The notes: generated from the letters alone by a model not told the origin. Numbered from the stretch's first letter, positions 10,976 to 23,867 are shown. The stretch: 51,843 nt of DNA from Chloromonas sp. AAM2 (GCA_004335635.1 QAXH01003583.1:1-51843), one strand, 5' to 3'. A program made the numbers and translations.

Positions 10976-13900
10976 ATGGTTACCACACGTAGAGGAGCAG
11001 CCAAGGAAGCGGAATCGCAGAGCAATGGCAGCGCCAATGGCATCCACACATCCAGTACCAAGCAAGGCAGCCATCAACACACAGGTATACTCTTGTTGCC
11101 AGCAACCAAGGCTCACCAAACAGAACAACACACATGCTAGCCAACACTATCAGCCACTCCATCTCACTAACCATCACCTGCCACACCACCCTCTTACCAG
11201 AGTACGAATTCTTCGGGCCACACGTACCCCTGCTTCTAATCTTCGTGCTGCCAATCGTCGTCTATGGCCTCTACTTCGGTTGCAACCGATCAGGATGCTT
11301 GAAAGTTTGGCCCGAGCTCCAAGTACCAGGCTTTCCCAAGGGGGCAGCCTTCTTCACATGGGAGGCATGTGGTGTGTTCCTGGCATGGTTTTTTGGCCTC
11401 ATGGCGCTTCACCTGCTACTGCCAGGGAAGCGAGTTCAAGGCGTGGTACTGCCAGATGGCACACGGCTCACCTACAAACTAAACGGTGAGCCGGTGCCGC
11501 CATACAAATCAATCCTACATCACCATGACATGACACTTGCGTTCGTCAGCACGTGATAGACGCACTGCAGCTGTTGAAGTGCAGCAACAATATTTCAAGG
11601 CCGACTCCTGACAGCAGGCAATAACCATAACTCACGCCATGCATTCCGTGTAGCCTGAGGTAGGCATGGATAACGGACAGCACGTGAGCCAGGTGCATGT
11701 GTGTCTGTCACTCACTCACATGCAATTGCCACCAGTACGTTACGAATTTGTCCTCCCTTACATCCCTGCTGAGCAGTCCCAAAGCAGAACAACCGCAACG
11801 CACCTTTTGCTGCCTAACGTTTCATCGCAGCCTTCACCCTCCTCGCCCTTGCCTACGCCACGTGCCTCTACCTGGCCTTCTTCACCCCTTACCTCAACCT
11901 TGGCTGGTTGTACGATAACTTCCTTCCCCTGCTGACCGCCTCCGTCATCTTCAGCACTGCCCAGTCAGTCTACCTGTATGCCTCATCATTCAAAAAAGGG
12001 GCACTTCTGGCACCTCATGGGAATAGCGGATGGTGGTGGTATGACTTCTGGATGGGCCGGGAGCTAAACCCTAGGTGAGCAGGGCTGGCATGCGGTCTTG
12101 TTAGCTGGCTGCGACTTTCTGCCGCCACTAGTGATTGCGCATGGTGCAGGCAATGTCCAGCCAGCTGCAGGCAAGCTCTTACATCCCGCATGTGAACATT
12201 CTGTATCTGATCACTAGTTAGTTAGGCTGGACAGGCAGGATATGTTGCATGGCTGGATTCTGGTAGCCAGGGTGAAAGGGTACTGTGCAAGTGCATGGGT
12301 CGGCCAATTTGTTTCTATCATCACCATCATCATCACATGGCTTTTCATGGTTTAACCCATGGTACTGCAGCCAGGCACAATATCTCTCCAACAGGTTTGT
12401 ATGCTCGATGATAAAAATGAGATTTCAGTTCAGGCGGCACATTCGCCATGCTCTTGTAACATGTGGACAAACCAAATTGCGACACCCACCCCTGCAAGCG
12501 TGTTTTGTAGCCTCAGCACTAATCACTCACAATTGTTTGTTGCAGGATTGGTTCCCTTGACCTGAAGGAATTCAACGAGCTTATCCCCGGCATGATCGGC
12601 TGGGCCATCATCAACCTGGGCATGGCTCATAAGCAGTACACCTCACTGGGGCGTGTGACCAACTCTGTGGTGCTAGTCAACGCGTTTCAGGTGAGACACA
12701 GCCTGTAGCTAGTGTAAGGGGATGACCCTTACTTGGGAGACGCGAGGCAGAGAAAGATCATTGAGTACTGAAATACCCGAGTCATGATCTCTTACAGGCA
12801 GGAAAGTGGACGGGCTCAACTGAAAGAAAGAAAGCATCGCTTAAGGCGAGAGCTGATACCGTTGCAGCTAGCTATCCGTTGACCTGGAGGCACACGCCTA
12901 TGATTGGCGCATTAATGTTGAACTGAGGCAAGCTTCATGCGTCAATCCCTGTGGCGTGTGCACCTCACTGACTGCTGGGAACTGACCTCACGTGTGCAGG
13001 CGTCTCTGCAGGCGCAGCCTGATCTACAGGCGTAGCCTGATCATAAGCATAATCAGAACAATGTTAGGTCTGAGCCTGACCCATGTCTGTGCGCAGTTGT
13101 ACTACATTGTCGACGCGGTGTGGAATGAGAGCTCCATCCTGACCACCATGGACATCACATCAGACGGGTTCGGCTTCATGCTCAGCTTTGGCGACCTCAG
13201 CTGGGTGCCCTTTGTGTTCACAACCGCCACGCGCTTTCTGGTGGATGCCCCCCAGGTGAGCGTTCGTGATTTGGTTTGCGGGTGCCACCCAGTGACTGGA
13301 GAAACGCCTTGCAGCAGCTCAGAACCATGCTGCATTGGTAGCTCCCTTGTCATGGTGGTCAGGCCTGCTTAGCATCAACTGCTTGTTGGTGGGCTATCAC
13401 AGCGCCCTTACAGCAGCTTGGAGGAACGCTGCAGTGGTGACCCATCCTGCTTCATGCTTACTGTCATTCGCACGGGAGCCGTTGTCCAGTCTCCTGTTTT
13501 GGGCGCTGTCATCTTGACCAGTCCTCATTTGGCTTGCTTGGATGATGTTCAGCCGGTCCTGGTGATCCATTTCACACGTATGGAGTACCAACTGAAGCAA
13601 GCATTGAGCATGTGGATGTTCTTATCCATACTTGCCATTGATTTTTCTACAGCACCACATTCACACTTCAGCCATGAGCTTCAAAACTGCAGTCAGCAAG
13701 AAGCCGTGTCATGATGGTGATGATTCTTGCCTCCCTTTTGTCCTGTGCAGGACCTGAGCTGGTTTGGCGTGGTGGCAGTGTTGGGTGTCAAGCTGCTGGG
13801 CTACTGGATTTTCCGCGGTGCCAACGGTCAGAAGGACACATTCAGGCGCAACCCCAACGACCCGAGGTAAGGATACAAGGGGGTACTAGGGGATACTGTC

Positions 13901-14461
13901 TGCTTGTTGAGCTCATGCTGTTGAGCCCTCTGCCGCACCTCTTTGTTCGCCAAATCTGATTCCTCGCCCCTGTCTTTTCTGCTCAGTGTGCGCCACCTCA
14001 AGACGCTGTCCACTCAGCGCGGTACCAAGCTGATCATGAGCGGGTGGTGGGGCGCCAGCAGGCACATCAACTACTTCGGAGACTGGATCATGGGGTGAGA
14101 CGTGCAGAGCTAGGCGTCCCACACAGTCTGCTACCATCCCTAGCATGATCACTGGCAAAGATTGGGCCGTCTCCATCTCCCGTCTTCGGTGATCATGATT
14201 CGTAGCCATGTCGTGCCCGTCATCTCAAATCACGCTTATGCCCTTGCACCTTGCCTTGATGCTTGCAGGGTGGCCTGGTGCATGCCTTGTGGCCTGACTG
14301 GCCTCGTGTCCATCATCCCCTACTTCTACTGCATCTACTTCGCCACGCTGCTCATCCACAGAGAGAGGAGAGACGACATGGCATGCCGTGCAAAGTACGG
14401 GAAGGACTGGGATACGTACTGCTCACATGTCAAGTACAGGATCATCCCGTACATTTACTGA
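10976..14461 (+). CDS. ERG24: Delta(14)-sterol reductase
   Basis: Complete gene of eight exons: 10976-11084, 11201-11485, 11831-12074, 12546-12690, 13097-13255, 13751-13866, 13987-14094 and 14269-14461. All have GT-AG borders and consistent phases, giving 452 aa, the normal size for the family. A short hydrophilic N-terminus precedes multiple membrane helices. Family signatures are visible: [70 protein letters not shown] and the terminus YRIIPYIY. The enzyme reduces the C14-C15 double bond after CYP51 demethylation, using NADPH in the ER membrane. A 7-dehydrocholesterol reductase or lamin-B-receptor-type relative is less likely given the close resemblance to plant FACKEL. Confidence 0.9.
12300..12395 (+). 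repeat. Dispersed repeat B with ATC-type microsatellite head
   Basis: A (CAT/ATC)n run is followed by ACATGGCTTTTCATGGTTTA and GGTACTGCAGCCAGGCACAA. The same module occurs at 29766-29850, 36118-36225 (with a CAG run) and 43125-43200 (minus strand), each behind a trinucleotide microsatellite. This copy lies in intron 3 of the sterol reductase. Confidence 0.75.
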
Positions 14462-15684
14462 GCCTAGTATCACCCTTACCGGTCCCATGGCCCAAACGAA
14501 AACAAGAATGCCACTTCTGGGACACATTTTGAGCCCAGCGCTGGAGCCAGTGTATGTGTTGAAGGTCACGTGAATTCTGTCAGCCATGTTGGTATGCGGC
14601 CCATTGTCTCAGCTGTGTGGTTGTGGTGGTTGGTGCCATGAAGTAATGGGTACTAAGGTGTCGGCAGATGGCATCTGCCACTTCTGGACCAACGGATGTG
14701 ACAAGGCTGCCATACTTTTACTGACATTCTCATGTGGTGTACGCGTACACGGCCATCAGCCGTGCGTGGTGAATGCACACATGACTGACGTCGATGAATT
14801 CAATTTGTACAACCCAGCTTGTGCTCAAATTCTATTGCGTGGACGATATGAACACTGACGCCGGTGCGTCTTGTGGGTTGGTGCTGCTGGATTGTGCAAC
14901 GTTGATCGTACATTCCCTGAGTATACCCAGGCTTCAATTTATGCTTTTTCATGCTGACAGTTGTTTTGTGAACTTCCATTGTATGATTGTAAAGGACACA
15001 AAAAAACCGACAACACCCACAACGCAAAGAGTTCGAACTGCACCGCTCAGTCCAGAATCCCAGGTCACACGTGCCGTGATGGCCGTGGAAGAGTCACGTG
15101 GCTCCTGGCTTCACTGATCAGCCCTGTCCATCAGGCAACTTGTTCCTTTGTGCAGGAAGGAGACAACAAAGATGTCTTCTTCCAGAGCGGTCGATAGAGA
15201 CATGCAGCCGCTCTGGAAACAGGCATGTTTGCTTTCTTGTGAACACCTGTTCCACGAAGAAACATGCTGCTTAACGGCCAGAGTTGCTGACCCAGTCACC
15301 ATAATCTATCAGGCAGCTGCAGGGCGGGTTTAAAACAGACCAGGAATTCCAGGCTGCTATCAAGCGTGCTTTCCCGACGTCCAACTCAGACTCGTATCCA
15401 ACCCAGAACAACCCAGACACATGTCCTGCGTGCATGCAGGTCACGTCAGATTGTTGAAATGCCAGGTGGTCAGCATGGCACATGGGCGGCATGAGCATGA
15501 ACGGGAATACAGGAAGGAAGGAAGATAGTGCGGCAATGAACCGTACGGCCGAGAAGGTTGAATTGCTTGCAATCCCAGTTCTTCCAGGCAAAGGGAACAA
15601 AGAAACGGTCAGCACGTGGGCCGGAGCAAGAGGCCCTGGGCGAAGCTCAGCTCCCCTGGCTGCGTCTGTGCTGATCTGCCGGCC
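14462..15684. other. Intergenic region between sterol reductase and MYB gene
   Basis: It should contain the 3' UTR of the reductase and the MYB promoter and 5' UTR. A lone MITE-type end (GCCACTTCTGGGACA near 14511) is present. A TGTAA motif at about 14988 is a weak polyadenylation-signal candidate. No coding exon is recognised. Confidence 0.5.
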
Positions 15685-18600
15685 ATGGATCTCGAAGCTG
15701 TGTATGCCGCCGTGCGGGCTGCGGGGAATCTAGACGACCCAAATCAACTGCAGGCGCTGCGAGCATATGCACAACAAGATGATGGAGGGGACATGGACCA
15801 GGATGAAAAGGATGACAACACGAAAGGGCCATGGACTCCTGAGGTAGGTGGCAATCTGGCTCAGGGACACGCGGTGGAGGACAGGTCCTGATGAACCCGC
15901 CTTGCGCACTTCCACAGGAGGACGACATGTTGAAGCGTCTGGTCCAGAAAGCAGGAGCACGGAATTGGTCGGCCATGGCCAAGCAAATCCCCGGTCGCAC
16001 AGGAAAGAGCTGCCGTCTCCGGTGAGCAGTTGTTTGTTGTTCAGGTTTTAGGTTGTCAGGTGTCCGCTTGACGGTTTGATGCGCTGCATGCCTGCGCCTG
16101 CGGAACTGCTCCGCCAGCTGAAGGTCCGCTAGGGGTCAAGTTTGGGACATGTTCCGAAGTCAAACCCTGGTGGCATGCAACCACAGGCTGCGAGCTATTT
16201 GAGACATGGCTGCTGACACACAACCAGTCTTTGCGCGTGAATCGCGGTCTGTGTGAGATTCTGCCGGTTGCATGGGTGGACGAATCACGAATTTCAATGG
16301 CAACTCGCCATGCTGGTTGAGCATCCCGGGTTACATGGAGTTTCTGACATCCGTGCCTGACTTGAAAAACTAGCTAGTATACCATATGCACGAGGTGCCT
16401 TGGCATGGTCTCACATAATTCCTTGCGCCAGCACATGGTATACACTGCACATACTTTGCCTTGGTGTTTCCATGTCATTCTGAAATGCCTAGGGAATAAT
16501 CAGGGAGCAAGGAGTGTTGAAAGTTTGCCGGCGATTGCACGCATGGTACATGGTCACTTGCACGCTCCCATATGCATCAGCTCCAAGACATCAGACCAGC
16601 TTCCAGTGAACAGCGAACAGTCACTGCAACAAGACCAGGTACTAGCTTTAGGCTGCCGTTAGCACTCGTATCAGTTGACAAAGTCTTCTTTTGATAGAGA
16701 GTTTGCAGCCTGCCTCTCACTACAATATGTCAAGCCTGATGGAGAAAAGGACCGAGTAAGCTCATGTCAGGACGAGCTGCAACTCATCAGGCTTATGCTC
16801 TACCATGTTCGACTCAAGCCGTGTTTGGGCACCCCCAGCATCACCAGCTGTGCAGGGGATGGGTCGGGTCAACAGTTGCCTTAGGGGTGGAGGCCCCAGC
16901 ACATCACCAACAATCAAACCCTGTCTTCTGTGTTACTACTACAACGGTTTTCCTATTGCTTCCGACCAACGTCAGCTGCATTTCAGCTGTATTTTTTGTG
17001 ACTCTCATGGTCGACTATGATGGCTGTGGTGACTGTGTCGTTGATGTCTGGGAAAGGCTCCGGGATTCTGCGTCCTGTCAGTTCACCCCTGGGTTTTGCT
17101 TGTCCGTTTTTTAGTTGGCTGAACCAGCTGAACCCCTCTGTCAAGAAGGGCGCCTTCACCCCCGAGGAGGACCAGGCCATTGTGACTGCCCATGGCATTT
17201 ACGGCAACAAGTGGGCAACCATTGCCAAGCTGCTGCCGGGAAGGTAAGAGGCTCCTTGCAGAAATAATCATAATCATAATAAAATCAAATGCAGCCAAAC
17301 AATGGAGCCAAATCTTCTTGCTGCTGACGGGAAGGTGAGACAATGTCGCAGCCTAATCACGCTGGTGCTGCTACATGTAATGGCCACAGCTACCAATGCA
17401 ATACTTTGCATTGGGCCTTGCAGTCGGAGGTGGTAGGTGCTCTACATCAGAGTTGCAGCTGCATTCTTTCATGGTGCCCTTTTGACCAGAATTCAAGATG
17501 GGACAATTCTAAGCATGTTTGTATGCTCTGTTTGGAGAAAGGCCGGGAACCGGTGGGGCCGGGCCGCTGGCCCAGCCGTTTTGGTTGCGGTTTTCTTGTG
17601 CACACCTTACACGATCAGGTCCACACCAGCCACACAAGTCATTCGGCACTGTCGTGCTGCTGCTGGTGTTGACGTGATCTCACTCCATGGCTCTGCTGCT
17701 TGCCATGCTTGCAGGACCGACAACGCTGTCAAAAAGTGAGTGGCCTCTCCTTGGTATCTCCTTGGGGTATTGTTGCCGCTATATGCTTACACTGGCATGT
17801 GCTTACACCTCACGACTGTGCATATATGTGCACTGCATCTTTCCTTGTTTTACTTTACTGCGACACCTGTCCTTCCTCGCAGCCATTGGAACAGCACGCT
17901 GAAGCGTCGCAAAAACGAGATCCTGGGCGCAGCCCCGCTCAACATGAGCCTCGCCAACCTCGGGCAGGCGGCCAGGGCAGCGGCCGAGGCGAACGCGGCT
18001 AGGCCAAGTGAGGGGGAAGGAGGGGGGGGAGACAGAGGGCAGGTGGCGTGGGCAGGTGGTGGATAGAGGGTGTGGGTAGATAGTGGACAGGGGGCGCGGG
18101 TAGAGGGTGTTGGTGTTGTTGTTGTTTACATGGCCTTCGGTCCAGACAGGACTGCTCAGCAGGGTCAGGCAAGGCATTGCATAGAGGGCGTGAATAGCGG
18201 ATGTGAATAGATGGTAGATGGAGGGCCTTACGAAGAATGCGTGGGCTATTCAGCGAGCAGTGGATGAGTGCGTCCAGCACAGGTTGACTGTTTGCAAGAC
18301 ACGGAAACGGGGCATGTGCTGGCAGGGCGGTCAAGTGGTTGGCAGAGGTTGGTTGTGCCAGGTGGCACAGGCTGTCAGTATGTGAGTTTACTACTACTAC
18401 ATGGCTTGATATTTGTCTGATTAGCAGTGCTGTGCAACCCTTTATAAGCTGGCAACGGTTTATCATTATTACCATTGTCACTATCATCATTAGTATTATC
18501 ATATCATCACTACGATTACTATTACTATTTATCATTGTTAATTCGCCCTTCGTGTGTGCAGCTTTGGACATGGTTGTGGGCGGTGGTGGCTTGGGCATGA

Positions 18601-20517
18601 GCATGGACATGGTGAACCGCTACATCTCATCGCTGAGCAACAGGCAAGGTGGGTGGAACACACAACACACATGCACGCGACGCCTGTGTGTACTTGTTTG
18701 TGCTGATCCTAACCACTGAGTTTTGTGCGTGCATGCCGCTTTGCCTGGGGAGCGCTAGAGGATCACGCTATAGGATTACCAAAGATATCTCCAAGCGCAT
18801 AGCAAGCAAGCGGATTGCCAAGCTCTCTGTGCTCACCCTGTGCACTCCTCCTGCATGCAGACGACCCCATGGACCTAATTGCAGACACATGCCGACACAT
18901 GCAGACACATGCAGACAATCCCATGGAACTTGCCCACACACCCCGCATGCAGACAACCCTATGGACCTCAATGCAAACGCCATGGCGGTGCAGCTGAATG
19001 CTGCCACGGCCCGGGAGCAGCTGTCCCGCCTGCTCAATTCAACCCAGGAGAGCGCCGAGGGGGAGGGGCACCAGGATGTGAGTGAAATCAGGGTGTTATA
19101 GCCCTGTGGTGCAGACGGTAGTCCTGTGCAAGTCCTGTTGTACATCGGGATTAGGGTGCAAGTGACAGTGACAGAGAGAGAGGGGGAGAGAGAGGGAGAG
19201 AGAGAGAATGGGGGAGGGAGGAAGGAGGGAGGCAGGCAGACAGAGAGAGAGAGAGAGGGAGAGATGCAGCAGGAGTGGTGTGGACCGCTGTGGTTCTGTA
19301 CGATTGTTGCACCAGGCTGAACACATCAAGACACGCGTCAGGTTGCAAGTTTCTTGACAAATATGACCCCACTTGACACCCATATTGATGTCACTGCTGC
19401 TCAAGGCTGTGAATCGCCCAGGAAAGAGTGGTGCCCTTCCAAGGCGCACACACAACCCATCCCAACTCATCACATTCAAGCTATGCTGACGGGTGCAATT
19501 GTCACTGAACTGGCATGTTGTCCTTCAACTGTCGCATCCGATCGTTCACTCGCTTGTTAGCTGGACCGGCGTGCTCCACAACGTTCATTTGTGCCTGTTT
19601 TCAAGTCTGTGTGCCTGTTTTCACGTTTCTCAGGGCATCAAGGTCGAGCCTGAGGACGATGAGGGCGATGATGAAAACCCCCGGCGCAAGAGACGCAGGG
19701 AAACAGCGGACCAGGCATCCGGTGAGTGTGGGTGTGAGTTTGTTTTTGGGGGTGGGCAACCCCCAGGCCTCCTTACTTACGCCGGCCGGCGTCCCCTTTC
19801 TTTCTTTCTTGCTTTCTTTGGGGGTGGGCGGGTGTATACACATGTTTTGCGCCGCAAGTGGAACAGAAGCTGGGCGGTATGGTTGCTGGGTTAGTATTGA
19901 TGGAACTGGGTTAGCAAGTGGAACAGAAGATAGGATAAGCATGAACAATTCATTTGGGCAGTATGGCTGCTGGGTTAGAGTTGATGCAGGTGGTGGACAC
20001 ACGGCTTCAGGGCACTAAACGTTTTGCAGGTTATGCCCCAATAAAGAAGAAACCAAAGGTATTGGCCCATGCTCGGCACGCGACAACTGCTTGCTTTGTT
20101 ATTTATTGTCTTGTTACGTCCGTGTCGATGCGCGCCAGGGGTGTGTTCCTCCACAGCTCAGGGTCAGTCTCAAACTCATGGCTAATTACAAAGCAAGGTC
20201 AGGGTAGTGCGTTTGGTAACTACGGGCTGCAGGGTTAGTAATGATGGAGGTGTTGGGTGCAGGACCCAAGAGCATTGCGTCCGTGTGTGCGTGCGTTCAG
20301 ATGCTATGGCCAACGTTGCAGCAGCTGCAGCGGCCGCAGCTGTGCAGCAGCAGCAGCAGCCCCAGCAGCCCACCTCAGACGCCTCCACGGGGCGCATGGG
20401 AGCAGGGGGTGGGGGTACGCCGGTGCCGGCTGCCCAGGCGTTGATCGATCAGCTACACATGCAACTGCAGCTGCCACGACTGGCACCACAACCAGGTCAG
20501 TGAGCGTAGTTTTATTT

Positions 20518-20554
<37 letters not shown>

Positions 20555-23500
20555 CTTTTTACATCCGTGTCGATGCGCGCAATGCGCATGTTGTTGTTGT
20601 TGTTGTTGTTGTTGCGTATAATGTTGGTTACATGATACGTGACCTTCAGTCCGGGAAGGACTGCCTGTCTGGCCCAACCAAATCAGTAAGATTAGGCTTA
20701 TCAACACCATGCCTCACATCTTGGCGTTTGCAAAGCCAAGTCTCGTACGCAAGATCAGGTTCCACGCACGCTGTGACACATCCACAGGCATGGGGAAGCG
20801 GGACACTTGCGTGGATGGTGTCAGGTGGAATGGTGCACTGACTGCTAGGCTCCTGTAAAGCTAGAGGATGCAAGCCTTGTGCGCTGATTTCACCACACTC
20901 TTTCACCACTCTCTGCGCTATGTATCAACAACTTTGAGAATGTGCCTGGGCGCATGTGCGAACGCCCTGTCCTGATTGCATGACACCTGCTAGTCCACCA
21001 TGCCCAGCGCCATCTCTACATCCTGTTGGATTAGTGATTTCGTTGTCCTGTCTGCAGCTGACCAGCAGTATGACGAGGACAGTGCGGTCATGGCGCTCAA
21101 GTCCCTGGCCGACCAGGCCATGGGGGTGGGAAACGACCCCAACAGCAAGAACAACCTCATGCAGACTGCAACAGGTGCGACCAGGGAGGCGCTCGTTTGT
21201 GTGGGTGTGCATGCAGGGCCGAGCATGCAGGGCCGAGCATGAACATTCATATGATCAGTTGTACGCAACCCAGTGAGCCTCCTGTGTGCAAGAAGGAACA
21301 GCCAGCAGCTTGAAGTTTTGTCCGCATGCCACCTCTGATTACCATGTGTTGCATCGTCATCACCATCATCACGGTTACATGCTTATCATTAGTACATGTT
21401 TATCATTATTGCATGCTTATCGCGGCTAACTGACAGTACTGCAGACCGAACAGTCCAGACGCTTGGCAGCAGCCGACGTCACCCCTTCAAACAAAAGCAT
21501 GGACATGATGCCCCCAAGTCAAGCAAATGCAAGTCCTCATGTGTGCGTTGTTGTTGTTGTCTTTTTACATCCATGTCGATGTGCGCAATGCGCGTAAGGG
21601 ATGTGTCCCGCAACTCAGGGACCAAAAAACTCAAAGTCAACGAGTCATAAAGCGAAAAGTCATAATAATGCAGGAGCCTGTTGTTGTTGTTGTTGTTGTT
21701 GTTATTGTTGACATGGCCTTCAGTCCGGGGAGGACTGCTCAGCACGGGCAAGGGGGGAAGGAAAATAGGCGACCTGTTGGTCGCCACTGCACCCTAAGCA
21801 GCAACTGTGTGTGCGTGCACGTGTGCGTGTGTGTGCACAGGCCTTACATCTGTGATGACCCCTCTCATTGGGCGTGTGTGTGCACAGGCCTTACATCTGT
21901 GATGACCCCTCTCGTTGGGCGTGTGTGTGCACAGGCCTTACATCTGTGATGACCCCTCTCATTGGGCGTGTGGTCAAGGACCTGCTCAACAAGGAACTGA
22001 ATCACGTGAGAGCTTTGAACACATTAGATACATACCAGACAAGCGGGTACAGCAGACCGCTTCACACAGAGGGGCGGCATTGCTGTAGCACGTGAGCTGT
22101 GACTGTGGGCAGGGCAAATCAGTAGCAGGGAGTTAACAACCGCCATGTTGGGTTTGTGTTGTGTGAGAGGTGTGTCGGAAGAAGCCTTGATGCAACGTGT
22201 GCACAACTCTTCCCCTTCCAGCCTGGTAAAGCCTGGCACCCATCACACTCCATGTGCAGATCCTCACCTCGTTTGTCTGACACACACTGTTGCTTGGGCC
22301 GTCCATGTGCAGATCCTCACCTCGTTTGTCCTGACGCTGCGCTCGGCCCTGGAGAACGGCGTGACGCTGCCCAGCGCTCATGTCATCATTGCGAGCCTGG
22401 AAAACCATGTGTACGAGGTACGGGTGTTTACGAAAAGGCATCTGTACATGTAATAGTAGTCATGCAGCAGTACAATCCATGGACAGGTCGCCTTGTATGT
22501 TTTGTGGCATTCTGATACAATTACCGTGTTGTGCCTAGGCTCGTGTATACTATGGTCATCTTGGTTGGTTGGTTCGTTGACCAGTCGGTTAATCGGTTGG
22601 CTGACCAGTTAGGTGACTGGAACCATGCGTGCGAGGTATGTTTGGTTCACGTGAGGGCAGGTCACCTGGCCAGCCAGGCCAGCGAGGCCGGCGTTTGGTA
22701 GCACTTTGGCAAGGCCAGCTAGGCCAGCATTGGTAGGGATCCAATCTTCAACAGGCAAGAGTTGTGCTTGTCGGCGACTGGTCATGTCTGACCTACCGTC
22801 GCTTGGTTGGTTGGTTGGTTGCCCGGCTCTATAGTCTCTGTTGTACTGTTCCTGCCACACATTCTGCTGTCCCTGCCTTACAGGTGGTTCTTCAGCGCGC
22901 CAGCAGCACTCTATCCGACATTGGCACCGGTCTGGCACCCCCGCCCAGCCAGGCCCCCTCCTCCTCTCTGCTTCCCCCCCACGCCCCGCTCCGCAGCACC
23001 AGCCGCAGCAGCCGGGCCTCAGTCATGCCGCGCTGGCTGAAGCAGCGGCGTCTGCAGCAGCTGTCGGCAGCGGTGTCGCGGGCAATATGTTGGGCGCGGG
23101 GGGCGATGCCAACGGTTTGACGGGACTGGGGGCAGGGGGGAGCGGATTTGGCGGCTTGGGTGGGCTGTCGGCGGCTGCGCTTTCAGACCCCATGATCCTT
23201 CGTGTCCTACAGGTGTGTGCTATGGTCTTAGGGTCATACTTCAGGGAATTTTGTCTAGTTTGTTACTGTGTCATTCAGCCATATACTCTTCATGTGAGAC
23301 CTCGGTCCCTTGCCACATGCGTACCAAACCCTGTACCTTGGCTCCCTACCCGACGTAGGGAGACTTTGGAGAGGTCTGTCTGTCATATGTTCAATGAACA
23401 CGAATTGAACGTGCTTGCACTGGCCCTTTTGCAGTCCAACATGTTCTCTGCCATCAACAGCATCAACCCCAGCCCCGACTTCACAGCTATGCTGCTAGGC

Positions 23501-23824
23501 CTCATGCCCTCGGCCAACGCCGCCCCGGCGCCCGGTGCTGGTGGTGGCATGTCCATGGATGCAGCTATGGCAGCAGCGACAGCCGCCCTGGCCTCCCTGC
23601 CCATGCAGCCACAGCTGCAGCATCAGCTGGAGCAGCAGCAGCAGGGGCAGGAGCTGGCGCCGCTGGCGCCTGTGAATCTGGGGACGGTGATTGCGGCTCC
23701 GGCCGGAAGCAGTGCGGGGCCGGGAGCGGGAGCGGGGACGGAGCAGGCGGCGTCTGCGGCCGCCCCGTCGGAGGTGACACAGGTTGATGGCACGGCACCA
23801 GGCGGGGAACAGGCACAGGCGTGA
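15685..23824 (+). CDS. R2R3-MYB transcription factor (one apparent 1-bp frameshift)
   Basis: Fourteen exons: 15685-15843, 15918-16021, 17115-17243, 17715-17735, 17883-18007, 18562-18648, 18953-19077, 19634-19721, 20301-20495, 21058-21174, 21935-22005, 22313-22417, 22884-23212 and 23435-23824. Phases join throughout except exon 13, which is 329 nt between two phase-0 junctions, so one base appears missing (C run near 22975). Corrected length is about 681 aa. After an acidic N-terminus come repeat R2 (KGPWTPEEDDMLKRLV to RLRWLNQLNP, three spaced Trp) and R3 (GAFTPEEDQAIV to NHWNSTLKRR, first Trp replaced by Phe, as is usual). A basic PRRKRRR signal is likely nuclear-localising. The rest is rich in Ala, Gln, Gly and Pro, like an activation region. 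Target genes are unknown. Confidence 0.88.
18111..18180 (+). repeat. Dispersed repeat C copy in MYB intron 5
   Basis: A short TTG run is followed by TTTACATGGCCTTCGGTCCA and AGGACTGCTCAGCAGGG. The same module recurs at about 20519-20690 and 21676-21765, and on the minus strand at 38830-38940. Confidence 0.7.
18853..18975 (+). repeat. Triplicated 3' splice site and exon start (MYB exon 7)
   Basis: The string GCATGCAGAC(G/A)ACCC with following ATGGACCT occurs at 18855 and again at 18947, the true exon start. An intermediate version lies at 18909. Only the acceptor before 18953 keeps the downstream frame; the two upstream ones lead to a stop. Confidence 0.8.
19156..19270. repeat. GA-rich low-complexity tract
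   Basis: A purine-only stretch dominated by GAGAGA and GGGAG runs lies in a MYB intron. Confidence 0.9.
20519..20690 (+). repeat. TTG microsatellites with repeat C modules
   Basis: Two (TTG)n runs flank TTTTTACATCCGTGTCGATG with GCGCGCAATGCGC. They are followed by a CCTTCAGTCCGGGAAGGACT module. The arrangement resembles that at 21541-21765. Confidence 0.8.
21541..21765 (+). repeat. Repeat C modules with TTG microsatellites, second copy
   Basis: It contains TTTTTACATCCATGTCGATG at about 21561, then a (TTG)n run at about 21678, then ACATGGCCTTCAGTCCGGGG with AGGACTGCTCAGCA. The module order matches the copy near 20.5 kb. It lies in the intron before MYB exon 11. Confidence 0.75.
21827..21967 (+). 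repeat. Three 47-bp copies of a splice acceptor plus exon start (MYB exon 11)
   Basis: Each unit is a 14-bp GTGTGTGTGCACAG tract plus 33 bp of coding-like sequence starting GCCTTACATCTGTGATGACC. The 33-bp parts lie at 21841-21873, 21888-21920 and 21935-21967. The last one is the real exon start; the others run into stops if read through. Confidence 0.9.
22250..22330 (+). repeat. Duplicated splice acceptor plus exon start (MYB exon 12)
   Basis: A 28-bp block (CCATGTGCAGATCCTCACCT plus CGTTTGTC) occurs at 22250-22277 and 22303-22330. The second precedes the true exon (22313). The first reads six codons and hits TGA. Confidence 0.9.
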
Positions 23825-23867
23825 GGGGAGCTCAAACCTCCGCTGGACAGGATCAGTAAGCTGGTGT

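Noticed and set aside
18649..19101. Long open frame through the MYB exon 7 acceptor region
   Set aside because: It results from using the duplicated upstream acceptors, leads to a stop, and loses the conserved downstream frame.
20030..20058. A 29-nt exon (GYAPIKKKPK) between MYB exons 8 and 9
   Set aside because: Its length breaks the phase. Exon 19634-19721 joins 20301-20495 directly in the correct frame without it.
21396..21650. Short plus-strand frame in a MYB intron as a gene
   Set aside because: It overlaps dispersed repeat modules and microsatellites and has no splice or codon support.
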